Shown here in pieces: positions 58,174-64,000 of a stretch of 64,000 nucleotides of DNA (positions are counted from its first letter, which is position 1; each line of letters opens with the position of its first letter). Below the pieces are notes generated by a model. It was not told the origin of the DNA. It made no database searches and saw only the letters and a program-made list of their open reading frames with translations. The position numbers and the translations under genes are program-made. Origin of the DNA: Gyromitra esculenta (lineage: Eukaryota > Ascomycota > Pezizomycetes > Pezizales > Discinaceae); NCBI GenBank assembly GCA_038503075.1, contig JBCAML010000004.1, positions 703,149 to 767,148 on the forward strand, given 5' to 3'.

Positions 58174-60444
58174 ATGTCGCAGGATCCAAATCTCTTCAGT
58201 GCCTTCAAGCGTCCCCGAGAGGTAACTACCTCTTCCAGAAAGAAATGCATCAATCTGCCCCTCCAGCTACCTGCTAACAGATATGTTTGCTTCTAGACTA
58301 TGTCTGGCATCCCTAGCAGCCAGGGCAACAACATGCACTCTAGCATTCCCCAGCCAGCCTCAGCACTAAAGCGCTCCAACTCCAACACCCGCCCCTCCGC
58401 TTCCACCTCTCGCATGTCTCTTGCTCCTGGCCTCCTTCGCGCCGGCGCCGGCGCCGGATCTTCTGGCGGCAGTAGTGGCTTTGGTCGCCCATCAGAGGCT
58501 GATGTCATGAGCACCGTCAAGCGCGACCCCTCACGCTATTCTGCCCGCAAGTCCTACGCCCCATCATCTTCCCAGCAGCCCCCACCATCCCAGCGCAGAA
58601 GCTCTGTCATGCGACGATCGTCCGTTGGCGGTGGTGCGCTATCCCAGATGAACTCCTTCTTCAGCAGCACCTCTTCGGCCGTCGTTCAGCGCGATCCCCG
58701 CCCGCTCAAAGACGGCGCATACAGAGCCAAGATTGCGCAGCAGGTTCTCGAGTATCTCCTCCAGAATGGATTCGAGCTAGATATGAAGCACAGTCTTTCG
58801 CCGACGGCGCTGAAAAGTCCCATGCAGAAAGATTTCATCCTGATCTTCCAGTGGCTATATCACCGCCTCGACCCCCACTATAGGTTCCAGAAGGGGATTG
58901 AGCACGAGGTTCTACCGATCCTGAAGAGTATTCGATACCCGTACGCTTCCACGATCACAAAGTCACAGCTCACGGCTGTCGGTAGTGCAAATGCGTGGCC
59001 GATTTTCTTGGGTATGCTGCATTGGATGTTGGAGCTTATTCAGACCATGGAGCGCTTCCAGTCTGGCGAGTTTGATGAAGCTGCGGCGGCCGAGGGCGTC
59101 GACGTTGGTGCAGACCGTATCATCTTCCGATATCTAACGCGCTGCTACGCGGCTTTCCTTGTTGAGGATGATGACCATGACACATACCTCGAGGAAATGG
59201 CCGCCTCGTTTGAAGACCGGCAGTCCGGTTATAAGGAGGAACTGTCGCTACTCGAGGCTGAAAACGAGCAGCTGAAGAAGCAGCTTGAAGAGCTGGACGA
59301 CGGTGTAGAGCCATTAAAGACGCTCGAGGAGAGGCGGGCCCTGCTCGAGGGCGATAAGAAAAAATTTATTGACTATATCGAGCGCCTCGAAGCCCGCATC
59401 AAGAAAGTTGCAGACTCGAACGAGAAACTGAAGGTAGAGTGTGCAACAGCAGACAAAGAGCTAGAAGGCGTAGAACGAGAGAAAGCGAGTCTACAGGAAG
59501 CCGTGGACCGACAGGGACTTACTCCAGCGGATATAGACCGCATGAACACCGAGCGGGACAAACTCTCCAAGGGATTAAGCGCTATCGCCCAGAAAATCAC
59601 AGAAGGAAAAATGAAGCTCGCCGAACGGGAAGCAGAGGCACAGAGCAAACTCGAGGCTCTCGAGCGCGCCATCACCCGCTACAACTCTCTCGCATACCAA
59701 ATTGGCATCATCCCCGCCTCCACCCCCGCTGCTGCCGGTAAAGAATTCGAGCTCTCTATCGTTCCCCTCTCCGAGCCTCCATCCTCGTCCCAGAGCGAGT
59801 CCAATAAACTCCTCCTCGATGCTACAACAGGTTACCAACCTGCGCATCTCTTATCTCGCGACCTGCGCCATGATATCAAACCGGCACTTGTTAGACTACG
59901 GCAAGAGATTGGTGCCCGTATTCACGAAGCCCAGGACGAGAGTATCAAGACACAGGAGTACATCGAGCGCATTAGTGAGCAACTCGCGGACAAGAGGGAG
60001 GAGGTGGATACACTACACGCAAGGGTGAATAGCGCACATGAGGAGTACCAGGAGCTGAAGGAGACTATGAGCGCTGAGGGAAATGCAAGTAATGCGGAAA
60101 TCGAGAAACTTGAGAAGGAGCTTGCTGGGATGAGATTAGGGATGAGGGATGGAGTGTTGGCGTTGGAACAGAGGATGCAGAGTGTTACTATTGAGTATGT
60201 TCTCGTTTTCCTGTTTTTGGTTTTTGGTTTTTTTGGCCTTTGGGTGAGCATGCGCTGACTTTTATCTAGACGTGATCAATTGGAACATGCAGCCCACGCC
60301 CTGCGCGAGAGGTTTCATGGAGAGGTCGATAAGATGCTGCATGAGGTTATTAAGTTCAAGGTTCATATCCAAGAGAGCTTAGAGAACTATGAGATGCTAG
60401 CCGAGGAGGAACTGAGAGGGAATGATGCGTTACTGGAGGGTTAA
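58174..60444 (+). CDS. NDC80: Kinetochore protein NDC80
   Basis: Three exons, 58174-58221, 58297-60194 and 60270-60444, give 706 residues. The first exon encodes MSQDPNLFSAFKRPRE. A basic Ser/Arg-rich N-terminal tail (about 1-130, with SxR/RxxS sites of the type Aurora B uses) precedes the calponin-homology domain: PRPLKDGAYRAKIAQQVLEY, FELDMKHSLSPTALKSPMQKD, FQWLYHRLDPHYRF, EVLPILKSIRYPYASTITKS and AWPIFLGMLHWMLELI. Long coiled coil follows from about residue 290 to the end with a break near 450-490 (Pro/Ser-rich loop). NDC80 is the microtubule-binding subunit of the outer kinetochore NDC80 complex with NUF2, SPC24 and SPC25. The last intron is needed because the frame otherwise runs into a hydrophobic artefact (VLVFLFLVFGFFG) and stops. 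Confidence 0.95.
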
Positions 60445-61048
60445 GTGGTTATGGAATTAATTTACACGACTGATATGATGGGATGAGGTGGTATTAGTTG
60501 TGTTTTTCGTTATTGGTAATGATGGGGTGTTTGGTTTTTTCTTTCTCTCTGGCTATGGGTTTTGCGGTTTTTTGCTACATAACTATTTTTTTCCCTAATT
60601 TCACTTGTCTATTTTTTTTTACATAAATCACGAAGGGCACGGTCGTTAAGAGGAAAATCAAGGGGTTACTGGCACTCTGTAGAATAAGTAATCTGAAGAC
60701 GGATTTGCAGGTTGATAGCCGTCTGGTCTGGGGATGGTGGCTGAGGGGCTGCGGGTAGTTATCTTATCTGATATGCACCCATATGCATGACCCCAGACTA
60801 TCCAGATCCCCGGGACTCAACCCTGAAAATCTATCACGTAAAGATGGGATGGTGGCTTTTGCTGGAGTTCCCTCCGTAGAGTTAGGGTGACATGCATATA
60901 TGTGGAGTCCACAAGACCCCCGCTTTTTTTTTCTGCAGCTGGCCTGCGGACGTACATGCCTGAGCTCGCCCTTCTACCTCTGGACAGACAGACATCGTGA
61001 CACTGTCCTCTGCGTTTCATCCTGTAACTATTCGCTTCAATTGGGAAA
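60445..61048. other. Intergenic region
   Basis: NDC80 3' flank and promoter of the FAD oxidase. T-runs near 60,535-60,620. No gene supported; the reverse open frame at 60817-61170 is a shadow of the oxidase. Confidence 0.55.
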
Positions 61049-62553
61049 ATGACTGAATACACTGCTCCAGCATCCATCATCATTGTTGGTTCCGGGGTCT
61101 TTGGACGTGAGTTCTTTCTCTCCTCTCGGCCCCCATTGAGCAAGCACCTACTGCATGTCCAACCCCGCAATTTGACCTCGGCCTTAAATTAACACGCAAA
61201 CCTCCCCCCTCTGCAGTCTCAACAGCCCTCGCTCTCTCCCTTCGTCCTGCCTTCTCCCATACCCGCATCACAATCATCGACAAATCTTCCTTCCCCTCTC
61301 CTGATGGTGCCTCCATCGATTCGTCTCGCATCATTCGCGCCGACTACAAAGATCCCCTCTACTCTACTCTTGCCGCTGAAGCCCAGGCATTTTGGCGCGG
61401 CCACGACTCCCCCACGTCTCCGTTTGGAGGTGAGCTGGGTAAGAACGCACATTACCATGAATCTGGACTGGTCTTGGTCGGAGATGACCCAGAGGGAAAC
61501 GAGTATGTCCTCAAGAGCATGCAGAACGTGAAACAAACATACGGGGAGAAGATACAGTATCTAGATTGTAGAGACGCAATCAAAGAAGCGTGCAAGACGA
61601 ACGGAGTTACGGGTGAGTGTGGGTACATTAACTATGCTTCTGGATGGGCGGATGCCGAGGCTGGGATGCGGTTCCTGAGGGCAAAGGTAGAGGAGAGATT
61701 CAATATTGCATTCTTGACGGCAGAGGTCCAGGAGCTAGCTTATACCGAGGATGGAGAGCAAGTCAGCGGCATTCGGATCAAGGACGGAGAGGTGCTGAGG
61801 GCAGAATTGACAATTCTGGCTTCGGGCTCTTGGACACCCGGATTAGTAGACCTAGAAGGCCGCGCCATAGCCACAGGCCAAGTCATGGCGTATGTGAAGC
61901 TATCTGAGGAGCAGCAGGTGCGATATGAATCCATGCCTGTGATCATCAACTTCTCCTCTGGCCTTTTCGTTATCCCTCCGCGCAATTGCATCCTCAAGAT
62001 TGCCCGCCACGCCGTCGGTTACGTCAACCACGTCGAAAAAACAGACCCGAGATCTGGCAAGTCTATCAAAATTTCGGTCCCCAAAACTTCTAAATCGCAC
62101 CCGGGCATCGATATTCCCCTTGAAGGCGAAACCGATCTGCGTCGTGGACTCAGCGAGATGGTGCCTGAGTTTGGCTCTAAACCGTTTTTGAAGACACGAA
62201 TGTGCTGGTACACGGACACGCCGACTGGGGATTTTATAGTTACTTACCATCCCACACTTAAGGGACTATTCCTGGCTACTGGAGGTAGTGGTCACGCATA
62301 CAAGTTCCTGCCGGTGCTTGGAGAAGAGGTGGTAAACGTTATGGAGAACCTGGAGGGTGCGAGGTTTAAGGAGCTGTGGAGGTGGAGGGATACGGTGGAC
62401 GGTGGAGTAATTACAAACGATGGGAGCAGAGGTGGGTTGATCCAAGTAGAGTTGGAGGAGGCTTTGAGGGGGGGCGGGTTCCTGGAAGAGAGTGGGAATA
62501 CCGGGGATCCGATAGGAATCACCATAGTCGGTAAAGCGAGTGATGAGCCATGA
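61049..62553 (+). CDS. FAD-dependent amino-acid/amine oxidase (MSOX/FAOX/pipecolate oxidase family)
   Basis: Two exons, 61049-61106 and 61217-62553, for 464 residues. Exon 1 supplies the Rossmann GxGxxG site, completed across the intron: SIIIVGSGVFG|LSTALAL. Then ITIIDKSSFPSPDGASIDSS (end of beta-2 with the acidic ribose ligand, and the SxDxSRIIR segment typical of the family), RADYKDPLYSTLAAEAQAFW, YINYASGWADAEAGMRFLRA, ILASGSWTP, and the C-terminal FAD-contact motif GGSGHAYKFLPVLGEEVV. This family includes fungal L-pipecolate/L-saccharopine oxidases and fructosyl-amino-acid oxidases, which oxidise secondary amines with O2 giving H2O2. Substrate cannot be read from sequence. No clear C-terminal peroxisomal SKL-type signal is seen (ends KASDEP). 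Confidence 0.9.
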
Positions 62554-62881
62554 TCTAATGTTTAAAACGAGAAAATTGCTCAGACCTTGTGCCTTCATGT
62601 AATTTGTTTTTCCCGGAAAATTGAGAACTGGCCAGAGAACAATGCAATAAAACCTGTTACATTTATTCCGTTTCTTAATCGAGGAGGGATTGTATGTTTC
62701 GTTACAGTTAACGATATAGAGAATCAACATAGTATGTTTGGTGCCTTGAACATTCTATGCTGAGTGATAATGGTTTGACTAGACCATCAAGCCAGCTCTG
62801 GAACAATCCAATTTCTGTAGCCCCTCTTCACTATTTCAGCCCAAATCCCCAAGAAGCTCTCGGGGAATCATATTCTCAGCG
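62554..62881. other. Intergenic region between same-strand genes
   Basis: 328 bases; presumably oxidase 3' UTR and promoter of the next gene. Nothing else seen. Confidence 0.55.
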
Positions 62882-63541
62882 ATGGGGGACATGATGGAGG
62901 TCGATACTGCAGAATCCAGCATAATCAAGGAACAGCCTCTGGCAAGCGCACCAACTAACTCTTCGCCATTGTCATCTCCACCACCAATCCTCTCTTCGCC
63001 CCTCGTTCCAGACACGCTCTGCATATCTCGCCGTATGTCCGTCGATCTACGTGCCCAAGCCCCAGTCGCAACATCCAACCGCACATACGATTTCGCAGAC
63101 AACTCATCCCCACTCTCATCCCCACCACCAACCCCCACCTCCTCTCCACCTGCACCCACAACAACAACGCGAGAAGAAAAAACAAAATTTCTTCAGGTCC
63201 ACACTCCCGGCGGTAATGATCTCGACGCCGACTATCTCATGGCTAGATTCCGTCTGGCGATTCGAATCTGGACATACGCTCCATGCGGAGTCCAAATCGC
63301 CAGGATCGAATTCGAAACCGCTGCTGTCGCTGCACGGGTCCTCGAGCAGCAAGGTGGAGAGGGCTGTGGATCGCGTAGGCCATATTCGCTGTATGCGGAA
63401 TTGGAGCACGAGGAGGGTAGGTGGTGGGAGCTCAAGGGTTGCAAGTGCACCGATGTGAAGACTTATAAGAGACGCACAAAGTCTTCTTTGGTGAGCTCCT
63501 TGCCTATCTACTGGGGGAAAGATTTTGTCCGGAAGTACTAG
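62882..63541 (+). CDS. Hypothetical protein, Ser/Pro-rich N-terminus with a compact C-terminal domain
   Basis: A single open frame of 219 codons starting at the first ATG, with another in-frame ATG-ATG nine bases on. I do not recognise the family. The N-terminal 105 residues are low complexity and hold the motif SSPLSSPPP twice (about residues 28 and 75), each followed by SSP. The remaining 110 residues look globular: VHTPGGNDLDADYLMARFRL, WTYAPCGVQIARIEFETAAVAARVL, YSLYAELEHEEGRWWELKGC, and a basic Lys/Arg/Tyr-rich end. The sequence is compositionally coherent and intron-free, so a real gene is likely, but coding status rests only on frame and composition. No signal peptide or membrane segment. 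Confidence 0.55.
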   Translation: MGDMMEVDTAESSIIKEQPLASAPTNSSPLSSPPPILSSPLVPDTLCISRRMSVDLRAQAPVATSNRTYDFADNSSPLSSPPPTPTSSPPAPTTTTREEKTKFLQVHTPGGNDLDADYLMARFRLAIRIWTYAPCGVQIARIEFETAAVAARVLEQQGGEGCGSRRPYSLYAELEHEEGRWWELKGCKCTDVKTYKRRTKSSLVSSLPIYWGKDFVRKY

Positions 63542-64000
63542 GAGTGGTGGGGGAGGGGGGAGGGTGAGGCTAAAGGAGGCTCTATCTAGGCTTAGAGTTG
63601 AGGAGGTGGGGAGAGTTGGAGGTGGTTTTTTCCACGAAGTGTCTTGTTTGGTTCCGTATACTCTGTACTCTGTACTCTCATCTAAAGGTCAGCTGAAGCT
63701 GATTTTGTGAGGGAAGCTATTCATTTATTAGTTCATTTATATATTAATAATTGAATTGGTTAAGAATAGATAGCCTGGGGAAAATGCCTCTGTGCAACAT
63801 GAAACTTGGTGATTTTCTGTTCATCGCTTCACTAACTTTAACGCCTGCACTATCTCCCCGTGAAGGAGTAAATGATGAAACATCCAGCCAATTTTTTTTT
63901 AGTAATACCTAGTGAGAACTCAAGCTAGACCTCCTGGGTCCCGATTCTATATTTTGGGCAATCTCCTTGAGCCCTACCCATCTTTCGCCTGGAGCCTTTC
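63542..64000. other. 3' flank, no gene seen
   Basis: G-rich then AT-rich sequence after the last gene up to the window edge; nothing recognisable. Confidence 0.5.

Noticed and set aside
60817..61536. Reverse ORFs opposite the FAD oxidase start
   Set aside because: Antisense shadows of a gene with clear Rossmann and C-terminal family motifs on the plus strand.
1..64000. CRISPR arrays, rRNA genes, insertion sequences, bacterial operons
   Set aside because: No regularly spaced repeats, no 5S-like internal promoter sequence and no transposase-like frame were seen; gene structure is eukaryotic throughout.

Overview
The window is a stretch of a filamentous ascomycete (Pezizomycotina) nuclear genome. 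The evidence is many short spliceosomal introns (about 50-80 nt, donors such as GTAAGT and GTATGT, CTAAC/CTAAT branch sites), fungal orthologues such as NST1, Rho2, TMA7, PEX14, seipin and VPS35, CT-rich leaders and no operons. The high intron density and the long gene-poor intergenic stretches would fit an early-diverging class such as Pezizomycetes, but that placement is inference.

Layout. 1-1438: a Ran1/Pat1-type protein kinase (+). 1439-8517: a 7-kb stretch with no gene I can support, containing one promoter-like element with no ORF behind it. 8518-8981: TMA7 in five tiny exons (+), convergent with a PCI-like helical protein (-, 9298-about 10194). 11571-12575: mitochondrial enoyl-CoA hydratase (+). 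13623-22334: a 24-exon, about 2390-residue UvrD/TRANK1-like superfamily 1 helicase (-). 22335-26473: gene-poor. 26474-27812: PAQR/IZH seven-helix membrane protein (+). 28577-31767: VPS35 retromer subunit (-). 33140-33738: mitochondrial ribosomal protein mL40 (+). 35781-40013: NST1 (-), divergent from 41576-42732 Rho2 GTPase (+). 44670-46567: two-RRM SR splicing factor (-). 49571-50579: secreted protein with a duplicated domain (-). 52794-53607: UPF0132/DUF4870 membrane protein (+). 54790-55918: seipin (+), convergent with PEX14 (56301-57563, -). PEX14 is divergent from NDC80 (58174-60444, +). 61049-62553: FAD-dependent amino-acid/amine oxidase (+). 62882-63541: unrecognised protein (+).

The genes are mostly independent housekeeping functions: retromer sorting, lipid-droplet biogenesis, peroxisomal import, mitochondrial translation and beta-oxidation, cell-wall integrity signalling, splicing and the kinetochore. 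There is no obvious biosynthetic cluster, CRISPR array, rRNA or convincing tRNA. The most unusual content is gene structure. Exons of 6, 7, 13, 21, 22 and 30 nt had to be inferred to restore conserved proteins. There is also one GC-AG intron, a 34-nt candidate intron in seipin and many AAG/GAG acceptors. Other points of note are the large UvrD-like helicase, a palindromic octamer TACATGTA repeated outside exons, and telomere-repeat-like boxes upstream of two translation genes. All exon models were made by hand from splice consensus, reading phase and remembered family sequence; no search was run.
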